A program made the translations under genes and the position numbers. The notes under the pieces are model-generated. The model was given only the letters and a program-made list of their open reading frames with translations, was not told where the DNA came from and searched no databases. A stretch of DNA of 64,000 nt from Brachycybe producta (taxonomy: Eukaryota; Arthropoda; Diplopoda; Playtdesmida; Andrognathidae), in the NCBI GenBank assembly GCA_036925085.1, contig JAUPFP010000023.1, forward strand, positions 1,625,778 through 1,689,777. The letters run 5' to 3'. Below, piece after piece: positions 26,501 through 45,769 of the stretch (positions are counted from its first letter, which is position 1; every line of letters begins with the position of its first letter).

Positions 26501-29215
26501 TCCAGAAGCGAGTTCACATTTTTTGTTCGTGTGCCTCTCTAATACCTCGTTTTCACTAAAAACATTTTAACTGCAGTTACATAACCAAGGTTATAGTTAA
26601 CTACAGACAAGCTAGAAGTGGTTATTTTTGTTGTGTTTCCATATTTAAGACACTTAACTGTGGTTAAATGATTTTGTCTCGCTCCCATGTATAATATAAC
26701 CGCAATTCTTTCTACTAGAAAATTAACTGTGGTTAACTTATTAACTGAAGATAACATTTGTATTGGAAACGAGGTATAATTGTCTTTTCATTTCAGTAAA
26801 GTTCTAGGTAATTATAACCTGAATAAACTCGATGGCAAAGTTATAAGCACTGTGAGTGACGTCAAAATGATGTCAAACGGCCTTGAAAATATAAATCTAT
26901 AACAGATTTGTTATAATTTATCTATTAAAAAAAATGCACCCCCCAATCACATCACTCGGTTTCCGTCTCCTTTGTTCAGATTAGCTATTTAGATAACCAG
27001 ATCATTACAGCTAAAGCGAATAATACAGATATTCTACAGATTCACTAGCTGAATCTGCAGGAATGCACATAAATTTCTTTCTAAATCTGCAAAATTGTAC
27101 AATTTGCAGAACATAACACGCAACCCAGATAATGTTTTAATTTTAAGGGCGTAAATAAAAACAGCAGAAATTTGCTAAACATTTAAACACAAATCTGCAG
27201 TTTTCTACGTTTGAAATATTATTTGTGGTGGCGTTAAACCTCAAACTCTGGTTATTCTGTTTTTCAGGAGCAAAACGTTAAAGTGTTTTAGAAACTAGAA
27301 AGGTAGCTCAATCATTTAGGTAGCTTATATATACACTTGATCAATTTTGAGCTTATCGATCTTTCTTTTAGTTTTCTCTTTTGAAGTTTTGCGTGGGAAG
27401 CTCCTATTTTTTTTAAACGAAATTTTTTTGCTTAACTTCTCATTAGTGACGTGCGATATCGGAAAAAAAGCTATCAATAGGACTATTAATGGTATTTTTA
27501 TTAACCATCGATGGATAGTATCGATAGTCGCTTCCACTATCGATAGTTTTCTGAAATACTAAAAAATTGCAAAAAAGTCTATATATTCTTTACTGAAACG
27601 ACACAACAACTTTCAGAAGCAAAACTTGAAAGTGTTTTTAGAAACTAAAAGGGTGCCGCCACAATCACTCAATTGTATTTGACATCTTAAAAAATCTAGA
27701 AAATGACATAATACTTTAAGAAGAGGATACTTTTAATTTTTGAGTCTATATAAAATTTATTTTGAAAAAATATTAACATGAATATATATTTTTTGTGATT
27801 GAGCTACCCTTCTAGTTTATAAAGTTTGCTATCGATTGCTCAACCAGTCGATAGTCTGACTATCGAATTAGTTGCCTCAGAGGTAAACTTGTATTGTCAC
27901 ATTTTTTACAATACACGATATTTACTTTTTTAAGTTTTTATGAATCAGCTTGTTGAGTTCCATCATGATGGTTCCATGTTTTCATGTTCCATCATGATGG
28001 TATACCATGTTAAGTCCTATTTCTTTGGAAAATTTAGGCTTCGTGACATAACACAGTTTACCTCTGAGGCACTGCATGTCTACTAGTCTACTATCGCGAT
28101 TGTATTACTATCGATATTGCTATTGGAACAACATTACAATGTTGTTAATTGTTGTTAAATTGTGTTATGTTAACCACGTCCACGGATTGACAAGCCAAAA
28201 TTGACCGTGTATAAGCACCTTTTAAGCGTATTATCAATTTATCATATTGATTTATTTTAAAATAAGCTTTTTTATGTCAGAAAATGACCCAACTTTACGC
28301 AGATAATATTTTTTATTTTTAATTTTGAAAAGATCAGAACATGAAAATACAATTAAGAGACTCAGGAATTGTTCTAGTTTCCAACACACTTAATTTCTCA
28401 TTAGTGTTTGCTCTTCTAAAAATGCAAAATATTACATAAATTCGAAAATCAGCTGTTTATTAATTAAACACCTTAATGTACACCTTTACCATTATTGCTT
28501 TAGGCATTCTGCATATTGCCTTAACATTATCTTACTGCCAACATTTGTGATTCTGCGCACTTGCACAAAGACTGATTTTCCACTCTGACGATTAACACAA
28601 TTCACTTCGAAGAAGAAGAAAAAAAGTTGAATGCATTTTAAATGTAAAAACGAAATTCTAAGAAGCAAAACAACAAAGTCGAGTCATTTATTATGATGAT
28701 AAAGGAATTCATCATCATAATCGTTGTAGTCTTCTTCTTGTTAAAAGTACCATATGTAATAGTGTATGACACGCCCACAACCCTCATTTTTTTCACCCTT
28801 TGTTGAAAGCTTAGTTATATGAGGCTATTGGGTGAAGACAATCCATATAATAAATACTTACGGATACGTTTACAGTCCATTCTTGCTATTCCTTGAAGAA
28901 TGACGTCAGCTTTCATTTTGTTCAGACGGTCCTTACCGCAACCGCAAAAAAAACAACGTGTTTATAAACAAATTACATTAAGCAATAAAAAAAATGACAA
29001 ATAATTTAAAACATATCATGAAATCTGTGCCGTAATTATTGATTCTAATAAGAGTTAATAACCAATCAATGTATTTAAAAGAATTCTTTTCATGTTTTGA
29101 ATATGAAAAACAATTTAAAAAAACACAAAATGCAGAAAAATAATGAGAAAGAGAGAGAAGATATGGTTGTTTTTCTTCTCGGCTGTTTTGCTCACTTACC
29201 TTGGTCCGGTTTCAT
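175..29215 (-). CDS. ATOSA/ATOSB-like: ATOS homologue (FAM214A/B, Drosophila atossa), partial at C-terminus
   Basis: Coding exons in transcript order: 29215-29200, 5906-5713, 2240-2053, 1982-1857, 1788-393 and 318-175. All phases agree and give 688 codons without a stop. The first exon reads MKPDQ and splices to give MKPDQD, close to the vertebrate ATOSA start. Then come GLLVIEGRTP (family: ALLITEGRTP), LLLWKNNIP...LLCPDCC (family: LLWKNNLP...LLPDCC), FSQLSAW and NVVYRV, an order specific to ATOS proteins. The 1.4-kb exon is Ser-rich and probably disordered. Exon 318-175 ends in FHARTGLPLTSSP, which precedes the conserved C-terminal Atos and chromosome-segregation domains; these must lie off the left edge. 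Family role: nuclear transcription regulator (atossa promotes macrophage tissue invasion in flies). An in-frame piece at about 1-48 could be part of the next exon, but I cannot place its splice site. Intron 1 is about 23.3 kb. One intron has the weak donor GTTTCA at 2052. Confidence 0.9.
2510..2800. repeat. Foldback element family A, copy in ATOS intron 2
   Basis: The left arm reads GTGTTAAAAACTAGAACGG...TGATATCTTTCAAAATAAAC. The right arm is its reverse complement: GATATCAAAGTGAAAATACC...CAGCTGCCCTTCTAGTTTAT. There is no coding capacity. Confidence 0.75.
4005..4770. repeat. Foldback family A copy split by a family B element
   Basis: The left arm (TTAGAAACTAGAAGGGTAGC) runs to about 4090. 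The right arm (GAGCTGCCCTTCTAGTTTCT) resumes at about 4670 and ends with CGAGGGGCGTTTAC. The 570 bp between is a separate TIR element. Confidence 0.75.
4091..4660. repeat. TIR element family B, copy 1
   Basis: The left end reads TTAAGGTGTCTGAATAGATA then ATTTTCTTTTCGTC and GGATGGCGCAC. The right end is its inverse (GTGGCACCATCC, then AAATACCTATTCAGATACC). The copy at 22490-23001 shares both ends and the interior. No transposase is encoded, so it is a MITE. Confidence 0.75.
5080..5545. repeat. Foldback family A, tandem or compound copy
   Basis: Two successive arm pairs are seen: left arm about 5085, right arm about 5230-5300, second left arm about 5310-5420 (TTTAGAAACTAGAAGTGTAAC), and a partial right end (TTGAAAGATATCAACG) at about 5520. 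Confidence 0.65.
7405..7775. repeat. Foldback family A copy
   Basis: It starts with AAACGCCTCTCGAATTCTTG and ends with GTTGTTCATAAACCATCTTA. The arms contain the CTAGAAACAAGAAGAGTTGC and CTACCCTTCGAGTTTCTAAA cores in opposite orientation. Confidence 0.7.
8205..8541. repeat. Foldback family A copy followed by an (AAT)n microsatellite
   Basis: The left arm has CCTCTCGAACTCTTATTATT and TTTTAGAAACTAGAAGGGTA. The right arm has GATTAAGCTACCCTTCTATG and then runs into about 50 bp of (AAT)n. The second arm is cut short at the microsatellite. Confidence 0.7.
9348..9812. repeat. MITE with GGGCCTGTTTCCACT-type inverted ends
   Basis: The left end AAGACCCTGTTTCCATTTGA then CGAAAAT is the inverse of the right end ATTTTCGCCACAGTGGAAAC then AGGGCCTT. 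Single-ended fragments of the same terminus recur at about 9945-10000 and 17805-17825. It is non-coding. Confidence 0.65.
12155..12559 (+). CDS. Candidate small basic protein nested in ATOS intron 1 (134 aa)
   Basis: This is the longest open frame in the 23-kb intron, on the strand opposite to ATOS. It encodes 134 residues, very rich in Lys and Arg at the C-terminus. The sequence is not low-complexity in the middle: PWGYSSNDYRYKNNPRFH is followed by a predicted helix WLRQQHQEYLNEVSIIRTAY. Codon choice is mixed rather than the A/T-only pattern of chance frames nearby. TTACGTCA, a CRE-like site, lies just upstream (about 12117), and ATTAAA follows at about 12633. The helix is loosely reminiscent of the HQQYQQEL segment of small ciliary microtubule inner proteins such as CFAP141, but this is only a weak resemblance. 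It could also be a chance ORF or one exon of a larger gene. No function is assigned. Confidence 0.4.
   Translation: METGIFDKRRMNRYSILCCKKPWGYSSNDYRYKNNPRFHKLNPIIEHAIEPTIYSSSTTKENSIEMRERVECAMKKKWLRQQHQEYLNEVSIIRTAYKKKEQWAQSETKQNRKTTSIKSTRARASVKKIRIRKL
12690..12890. repeat. Degenerate tandem repeat, unit about 29 bp
   Basis: Repeated blocks of the form GAGCCTCTAGGAGTGTTT and GGGCTTCTAAAAGTG, with several variants in a row, form a GC-richer minisatellite. It lies directly after an inverted repeat (TTCTCAAGAAAG and CTTTCTTGAGAA, about 12576-12632) downstream of the candidate nested ORF. Confidence 0.6.
13980..14195. repeat. TIR element with GGCGGAG core, containing a G20 run
   Basis: The ends are CGGGCATCTCT...CCCAGCAGTAAAATTTTGTT and the inverse AACAAAATTTTACTGCTGGG...AGAGATGCCTG. 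The interior holds CTTTTATGAGCGTCA / TGACGCTCATAAAAG and GGGCGGAGCATGTGAC. A run of 20 G lies at 14142-14161. Confidence 0.7.
14689..14925. repeat. Palindromic TIR element with GGCTCCGCCC core
   Basis: The ends CAGGCAATTAGAAATCGAG and CGATTTCTGATTGCCTG are inverse. GTTGGCTCCGCCC and GGGCGGAGCCAAC form the inner arms. The interior is shared with the elements at 13980-14195 and 25591-25750. It is non-coding. Confidence 0.75.
16209..16467. repeat. pogo/Tigger-like MITE with TA target duplication
   Basis: The left end CAGTAGAACATCGATTATCG and the right end, reading inward CAGTAGAATGTCGATTATCG, are nearly identical inverted repeats of 26 bp. They are flanked by TA on both sides (16207-16208, 16468-16469), as in pogo-superfamily elements. 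The left end has a tandem GGAACGTTCGGGATTATC expansion. No transposase is present. Confidence 0.75.
16793..16954. repeat. Palindromic element with repeated AATCTGCAAAA motifs
   Basis: TGTCAATCTGC at the left and GCAGATTGACA at the right are inverse. Inside are several copies of GAATCTGCAAAAC and the inverse TTTTGCAGATTC. Loosely related words recur at about 26990-27130. Confidence 0.6.
17580..17760. repeat. Partial foldback family A fragment
   Basis: GTGCTTTTTACAAACTAGAA and TATTTTCATGTTGAAAAACA match one arm. The expected second arm is not recognisable; a short hairpin (AAGAATGTCATA / TATGACATTCTT) follows at about 17718-17750. Confidence 0.5.
18512..18620. repeat. Short TIR MITE (about 110 bp)
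   Basis: CCTTTGACACACAAGCAACT then TTTAAAAC at the left is the inverse of GTTTTCAAAAGTCGCCCGTG then TGTCAAGG at the right. A related single end (GGCACACACGCGAC) lies at about 18404. Confidence 0.6.
20308..20456. repeat. Palindromic MITE with GTCACTC ends
   Basis: GTCACTCAGTAACCTACACT then TTTTTATAT at the left is the inverse of ATATAAAAAAAGTTCTAAAG then TGTAGGGTCCCCGAGTGAC at the right. A further CTAGGTGACCTACACTTTCA end occurs at about 20264. Confidence 0.6.
22490..23001. repeat. TIR element family B, copy 2
   Basis: The left end TTAAGGTGG then TATTTATTTTGTTTTCGTC and GATGGCGCGCATG is inverse to the right end CAGTGGCGCCATCC then AAATAAATATCTATT and CCATCTTAA. The terminal repeats are about 50 bp. 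The interior matches the copy at 4091-4660, including the CTAGAATAGTTGGTGATAA core. Confidence 0.75.
24335..24660. repeat. Foldback family A copy
   Basis: The arms contain AGTGTTTTTAGAATATAGAA then AGGTAGCTCCAATC and, inverted, CTGCTACCGTTCTTAGTTTC. The conserved ATGTTGATATTTTTCAAAAT core is present. Confidence 0.65.
25140..25290. repeat. Inverted-repeat element
   Basis: AGAATTATGCCTTTTGCAAG then AAAAGAGGCTTG is inverse to CAGCCTCTTTTCATGTAAAA then AGCATAGTTCTTTT. Arms of about 50 bp flank a 55-bp loop. Confidence 0.6.
25591..25750. repeat. Palindromic TIR element with GGCTCCGCCC core, third copy
   Basis: The ends CAGGTATTTAGAAATCGG and CCGATTTCTAAATGCCTG are inverse. The interior (TTGGCTCCGCCCTTTTTATG, then GGGCGGAGCATGTGACGTCA) matches the copies at 13980 and 14689. 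Confidence 0.7.
26541..26777. repeat. MITE with ATACCTCGTTTCCA-type ends
   Basis: AATACCTCGTTTTCACTAAA at the left is inverse to GTATTGGAAACGAGGTATA at the right. The interior is built from repeated TTAACTGTGGTTAA and related words on both strands. Confidence 0.6.
27235..27830. repeat. Degenerate foldback family A fragments around a TATCGATA cluster
   Basis: Left-arm sequence (GTGTTTTAGAAACTAGAAAG then GTAGCTCAATCA) lies at 27280-27315. A second pair lies at about 27620-27830, ending GAGCTACCCTTCTAGTTTAT. Between them is a patch of TATCGATAG words in both orientations (27450-27550). Confidence 0.55.
27872..28070. repeat. Inverted repeat with GCCTCAGAGGTAAAC ends
   Basis: TTGCCTCAGAGGTAAACTTG and, inverted, CAGTTTACCTCTGAGGCA enclose about 150 bp that includes a TCCATCATGATGG palindrome repeated twice. 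It is flanked by more TATCGATA-like words. Confidence 0.55.
28862..28916 (-). other. Possible alternative first coding exon of the ATOS gene
   Basis: An ATG at 28916 opens 18 codons plus one base (MKADVILQGIARMDCKRI) ending at a strong GTAAGT donor. The phase fits the exon at 5906-5713 exactly, as does the MKPDQ exon 300 bases upstream. The only nearby acceptor (AAG, about 28930) would put the MKPDQ exon out of frame with this one and lead to a stop. It therefore fits either an alternative promoter and start, or a cassette exon that would trigger decay, better than a constitutive exon. I have no transcript evidence. Confidence 0.35.
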
Positions 29216-30245
29216 TTTTTCTTCAGAATGTCACAATAACAACCAGAAAAACAGGACACAATTTTGTGGTTCACTGTTTTTTTAAGGCAAAATTTTCTTT
29301 CGAATTAATTTTTTTTTCTCCTCCTCGTCGTCGTTGTCGTCCTCTGCAATCTTCCGTCACTCAATAATAAGAAATCTGTTCATTGTAAACCGTAAAAACG
29401 AACGGATCCAGTTTTCGCGATTCGCCAGTTTTTAACATTTTGCATATTTCTTCTGATCCTTGTCGTTGCATTTTATTATAATCAACGAAGACGTGACCTA
29501 TAAGGAACAAGAGCGAAAACTAAACTGAAAGAAGAAAATCGCTTTCAGAAAAGCAAAAGAAAACGCGTGTATCCCTCGAAAAATGTTAATTAGGAAATGA
29601 CGTCATAAGGCAAGCAAATGGCAAACGCAGCTCCGCCCACACACATACATACAAATCCGATTTCTGTTCAAGTGACGTCACAACATAAAAACAGCTGTTT
29701 TTGTACTAGACGCAACTAATCGAACAAAAACTCCCGAAATGAATTTAATCATTTTTGTTGAATACTTTCAAAATTATAATATAACTAATTGCTTTAAAAT
29801 TAAATTACGCTTTGAATTTTAGCCTAAAAATGCGCATCAGTTTCTATTTATAAGATAAAAGTTATCATTTTGTATCGTCTAGAAATGAGATGTCCAGACA
29901 TTCTAATCGAACATAAAATTAAAACCAACCCATTTAAACCATTATTATTGCGTAATTACGCTTTTAAATTAGTCTCATTTGCATATAAATTATTTTTTTA
30001 GTTCATATATTTCTCAAAACTACCTAATCTACAATAATATCTTACATTAAATTGAAGAAAAACTAACAAAAATAAAAGGAAACAAATCGCTAAATAGCTC
30101 AACCAGCTGATGAAAATACATAACGGCAGAGCGACTGCACCGCCATCTATGAGATGTATGAGCAAACAATTGAATTTAGCCGCCGCCAAACACGTACTTC
30201 ATCGATGACAGCGGCGGCGGCTAATCGTAGAATCTTTTGTGAAAA
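29216..30245. promoter_or_regulatory. Bidirectional promoter region between ATOS (-) and PFDN2 (+)
   Basis: The first ATOS codon (29215) and the PFDN2 start (30246) lie head to head with about 1 kb between them. Two perfect CRE palindromes, TGACGTCA, sit at 29598-29605 and 29673-29680, near the middle of the interval. CREB/ATF sites are typical of proximal promoters. The PFDN2 side becomes GC-rich just before the start (about 30180-30230, CGCCGCC and GGCGGCGG). The transcription start sites cannot be placed exactly. Confidence 0.55.
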
Positions 30246-31045
30246 ATGGCGACGGACAGCAATAAGAAGAATGAGAATTCTAGCAAACAGGGAAAAACAA
30301 AGGTTCTAACTCAAGAACAAATAATTGGAGGCTTCAATCACTTACGTCAAGAACAGCGAAGTCTTGCCGCTAAAGCTGCTGAATTGGAAATGGAGCTCAA
30401 TGAACACAAGTATATGCACTGCGCTGCACGCATTCAGATTATTCTACCTAGAGGGCCCTCGGGGGCCTGCCTGGGTGCATCTGCTAACAAATTGGGCACA
30501 TTTTTTATTGTTTACCTACCTCACACGATTTCTTACCATAAAAAAAACGAAGACATTCTGATAAATTATAAGATTTCATCAACTGTAATTCAGTAATTGA
30601 TACAATTTTTTACAGCCTCGTAATTGAGACACTAAAGCAAGTGGACGGAGATAGAAAGTGTTATCGTATGGTTGGAGGCGTTTTAGTTGAAAGACAGGCT
30701 AAAGATATACTTCCTGCACTCACCAGTAATCAAGAACAGGTATTAACGAAATCTCTCGAGGACGGGTGAAGTTAAAATTTCACGTTACGAACGCTACAAA
30801 GGTCGGGTGATATTTCCTTATTTGCTGAGATTTCAATAGTTTTTTTTCTTATTTCGTTTCAGTTGGGAAAAATCATTCAAAATCTAAACCAACAAATAAC
30901 ATCTAAAGGACAAGAAATAAACGAATATCGAGAGAAACACAACATCAGAGTGAGAGGTCAAGAAGAAACAACAACGACCGCCACAAAAACATCAGAGTCA
31001 CAAAACAAACCGAATCAAGGAGTTCTCGTTGACAATAAATCCTGA
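30246..31045 (+). CDS. PFDN2: Prefoldin subunit 2
   Basis: Three exons, 30246-30409, 30616-30739 and 30863-31045, join in phase (164+124+183 nt) to give 156 residues, close to the family's usual 154. It is a beta-type subunit of the hexameric prefoldin chaperone, which passes nascent actin and tubulin to the CCT chaperonin in the cytosol. The protein shows the two helices of a coiled-coil hairpin: FNHLRQEQRSLAAKAAELE before the hairpin, YRMVGGVLVER in the beta turn, then IIQNLNQQITSKGQEINEYR and EKHNIR. The conserved tail ending in GVLV is present. Splice sites are GT-AG. A polyadenylation signal AATAAA lies at about 31099. The gene is head to head with ATOS and tail to tail with WDR7. Confidence 0.97.
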
Positions 31046-33571
31046 AGAGTTCAGTTTTCTCCGTCATTTTTGTTTGCAATGGTTTTGGGAAATTATATAA
31101 TAAAATTTATAATTTTTGTCTTGTTTTTTTTTTCATTCGTTGCTTCTTGTCATAAAAATTAAAATAATAAAACGAAGTTTTCTTTTTTGAAATTCGTCTT
31201 ATTTAATTAAACAACAATTACTTAAGGACATGACAAAGAGAGAGAGAGAGAGAAATTGAAAGATATGTAATCAGTGGAACTGAATGAAGTTACACATTAA
31301 CTTTGAATAATAAACATGTTAAAGTTACTCAGGAATAACTGTTTAAAACACCAAAAAAACATAAATTAAAACAGTAATCTTACAAGTGTATTTTATACAA
31401 AAAAGTGGCTGTTCTGTTGAGACTTGTTCAACATTTTTGTCTATATCTAGAACTCGGTTCATAAAGGAGAAAAAAATCAAAAAATGTCATCTTACAAAAG
31501 CAATATAAAGGTTTTGGCTATTTTTTTTGTTGTAAAATTTCATTTGAATAAACTGTTACATTTGAACTAATTAGAAATTAAAATAAGTGAATGAATGAGA
31601 TCAGGAGCTTTTCACTTCTTGATATTTTTCGAAAATAAATTTTATGAAAGTTAAAAAAATTCGTTTTTCATTTAAAATTAAAAATTATATTTTAAAAGAT
31701 ATCAACAAGAAAATTCCTTTATTGAATTCATTTCCTTATCCTAGTTTCTAATATCTTTATATTCTAAAGTTGCATCTGAAAAGTTAGTTAACAACTTTAA
31801 ACGGAAGTCTACGTTTTCACTTTTAGCTTAATGGACTCGAGACAAATTCAAGACACATTCTGAATGTGTATAATACTTAAATAAAAAAAATACATTACGC
31901 TCATAATTAATGTACATACAAAATATAAAAAATATGTAAATAATGCACAACAATAAACATTATCTAAAACTTGAACAATTTAACATTTCTTCAATATATA
32001 ATCCTGTTGGCGCTGATACATTATCTCCTATTTAAAGATGAATATCTCACAAACTATTAGGAGTTACACAAGTAATATTTGAAATGCACGTTAATATCAA
32101 CATTTATTTCCACAAAATGTTAAATAACGCCAAAAGAAAGTCGTTTGCTGAAGCTTAAACAGCAATTGATGTTAATGCAAATAATATTCTATAATATTTT
32201 TAGGCGATTAGGATGTTTTATGAATGGCTGATATTCGAACTGATTATTCTGTCTTTCAAGAGGAAAATTAAGAGAAACTTGAGTGTTTTAGAAACTAGAA
32301 GGGTAGTTCTATCACTTAAAGATGTGTTTCATGTTGATATCTTTTGAAATAAATTTTTTATAGACAAAAATAAAAAATATCCGCTTCTCAAAGCTTGTTC
32401 ATTTCCAACTGACATAAAAAGTTTATTTTAAAAGATATCAAAACCAGATTACTCTTAAGTGATTGAGCTACCATTTCATTTTCTAAAACACTTTCAAGAT
32501 TCTCTTAAATTTGGCGTCTGAAAACTAAATAATCAAAGTTGAAATGGCTTTTACAATTTAGAGGCAATTTATAGAGCATTAAAAATGTAATAGGAATGAT
32601 AATTAACATCGGATTATGCTCGTATTAAAAAAAATTAAATAACTGAAATTGCTCATTTTATACTAACTTGAAATTAAGTGAATTGTTACTTTTTCCTCTC
32701 GAAAATTGAAACAAATTTTAAACGTCATTCTGAAAATTCAATAAATTTCATATTTGTTGACTGAAATAATCATCTTTAAACAGAGAAAATTTTATCTGCG
32801 CCACCCGATAGAATTAAATTCACAATTAAATATAGTGACCAATCATTTTTAACAGAAATTTCATTTCTGTCAACACAAAAATTTTCGCTTACTCGAAATT
32901 TCCTTCAAACTACAAAAAAAAATCAAGACAATTTTTAATAATAATTTTTTCATAATATGATTAATTAAATAAAACATAATCTACATATCCTTTGGTTTAA
33001 TGCACTTGATTCCATTTAAATCATTTAAATGGATCTATGATTAAATATTTTCTCATTTATCTTAAAAAAAAATCTAGACAGATTAGTGGAATGGTACGAA
33101 ATTTAATGGAATTAACATTTGCTAATTAACTACGTGCACAGAAAAAAAAAACACTAAAAAAACTACGAATGAAAAATAAGCTTTAAAAAATTGTCAAAAC
33201 TAATCGACCAAAAAAAAGTAAAAATAATTTCAGATTTTTTTTTTTTGGATGATTGATTGGATCTGTTTTAACATTTATCGTTCAAAATTAGTTCGTATTA
33301 GAATTGTTGCATGAATAAATTAACTTAAGTGACTTAGATGCTTACAAAAAGAAAATGGCTTTTGGTTTTCTCGAATATATATATATATATTTTGTAGTTT
33401 GATTTATATCGGCACAGCCGAACACCCATATTATAATAATAATTACGCACGAGACACAACGAAACCCTCGATTACAACACATCACAAAGAGAGAAACATC
33501 TCTCCTTGTTTTAAGAATATAAAACAATTCATAGATTCAACAGAGAGAATATAATATAACATGCATTGAAT
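31046..33571. other. Intergenic region between converging PFDN2 and WDR7
   Basis: No gene is visible. It holds a PFDN2 polyadenylation signal near 31099, a GA microsatellite at about 31238-31253, a degenerate foldback copy at about 31600-31790 and a fuller foldback copy at about 32230-32540. A short (AT)n run lies at about 33376-33390. The rest is AT-rich unique-looking sequence. Confidence 0.7.
32230..32540. repeat. Foldback family A copy between PFDN2 and WDR7
   Basis: The left arm is TTTTAGAAACTAGAAGGGTA then TTTCATGTTGATATC. The right arm is AAGATATCAAAACC then AAGTGATTGAGCTACCATTT. It is intergenic, in the shared 3' space of the two genes. Confidence 0.7.
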
Positions 33572-44476
<10,905 letters not shown>

Positions 44477-44859
44477 TTGGATTCTTCCTTTTCTGAATAT
44501 AAAATGATGAAAGAAATGGGTCGAATTAATCAACGACTTTCAAAATGAGCTCCATTTAAGTTTAAATGTCAATTAATTCTAAGCGTATATTGTATTCTAT
44601 AAGTTCTAACAATGACTTTCGACTAAATTTAAAGGTTATTTCAATGTAAAATTTACATTTTCTTTCAGAAATGTTCTAGAAATCGATCGGTTTTCCATTA
44701 AGATTACTGCTCAAAGTCGACCATTTAACCCAACTTTAATCGTCATTTACGACAAAAACAAAACTTATTTACCTTAATTAAGTGTCTCCGGTTAAAGAAT
44801 TAACATTAAATATAATATTTCTTAGAATACAGAATAATTTAGAAGCATAATAACATCAT

Positions 44860-44960
44860 GACAGCTGTTTCATCGCCGCCGAAACTGTAATTTTACAAGA
44901 TGAGATTTCTTGCTTCCGGTACGATAAGAAAAAACGACCGGAAGTTATCCCCCCTAAAAA
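44860..44960 (-). promoter_or_regulatory. Likely WDR7 core promoter with paired ETS-type sites
   Basis: About 400 bases upstream of the WDR7 ATG, CTTCCGGT (about 44913-44920) and ACCGGAAGT (about 44937-44945) form opposed ETS/GABP-type motifs about 16 bases apart. They lie in a short GC-richer island within AT-rich DNA. A possible 5' UTR donor (GTAAAA) lies nearby at about 44895. Such paired sites are common in broadly expressed promoters. The placement is inferred from position and motifs only. Confidence 0.4.
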
Positions 44961-45394
44961 AAACCTGTCGTCTGCTAGATATTCATTTCTTAATTTTTGT
45001 TAAAGTTAATGCACAATTTTAGATGTAAATTGTATTTTAAAGTATAATTAGTTTTTGAAAATGCAATAAAATACTTTCTCAATAAATCTGTTTATTAAGA
45101 TAATAAATTTTATGAGAAATATTATCTTTTTGTTTGTATTAAAGATAAACCTTATTAACATAATGCTGGGGTGGTCAACCTTTATCTAATCGAGGGCCAA
45201 TTACATACAAGGTGTTTCGAAAAAATGACTAAATTTCTTCTTCACTGCGTGGTTTTACATTTTTTTGAGATTGTTTAAAATAATAATTCAATAGAAAATT
45301 AATGAATAAAATAAACCAAAATAATATTTTAATATACATGTATTTGACAATTATTTCTTATAATTTTCTATCAAATTATTTTTATGCTGGCAAA

Positions 45395-45505
45395 CATTCG
45401 TCGAAAATTCGGCGAACATTCGCCAAAAATTCGGTGAACATTCGCCAAAAATTTGGCGAACATTCCCCAAAAAGTTTGGCGAACATTCGCCAAAAACTTG
45501 GCAAC
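45395..45505. repeat. Tandem satellite, about 20-bp TTCGCCAAAAATTTGGCGAA unit
   Basis: Five to six imperfect units of GAACATTCGCCAAAAATT(T/C)GGC stand in a row. Each unit is internally palindromic (TTCGCCAAA / TTTGGCGAA). The same unit recurs at 49619-49795. Confidence 0.75.
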
Positions 45506-45529
45506 GTAATCTTTCTGTTTGTGTTATGC

Positions 45530-45769
45530 TGGGCCACATTAACGTCTAATGCCGTTAATTGTCGCGTTATTTGAAATTAAACACAGGTGTAGCCACGACT
45601 TAACGCGCTAATTTATTATGGTCATTATTAATGACGTTAGACGATAGCTCGGGTGGCGGTCTTTTTTGACACAATAAAGCGATTTACCGCGTAGTTTAAA
45701 CTGTTTAATCTATATTTTTGACGCCTTAATTATTGCGATAATGGACGTTAGACGTTAACGTGGTCCCAC
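45530..45769. repeat. TIR element (about 240 bp)
   Basis: TGGGCCACATTAACGTCTAA then TG at the left is inverse to GACGTTAGACGTTAACGTGG then TCCCA at the right. Arms of about 30 bp flank an internal ACGTTAG/CTAACGT-rich interior. It is non-coding. Confidence 0.7.

Larger units (their letters stand above)
5907..29199 (-). other. ATOS intron 1, about 23.3 kb, repeat-rich
   Basis: Bounded by donor GTAAGT at 29199 and acceptor CAG at 5907. Apart from the candidate ORF at 12155-12559, I see no recognisable protein-coding exon on either strand. The rest is AT-rich DNA with many short inverted-repeat elements (listed separately), an (AAT)n run at about 8490-8541, CA and CT microsatellites (6750-6770, 13390-13415, 13690-13720) and several long G or C homopolymers. 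Other short ORFs in this span are not supported by similarity or by splice structure. Confidence 0.75.

Noticed and set aside
26539-26757. 72-residue minus-strand frame
   Set aside because: It lies almost wholly inside a MITE and consists of repeated TTAACTGTGGTTAA words.
45395-45505. Possible CRISPR-like array of TTCGCCAAA repeats
   Set aside because: The units are contiguous and have no unique spacers, no cas genes are present, and the surroundings are spliced animal genes. It is a simple satellite.
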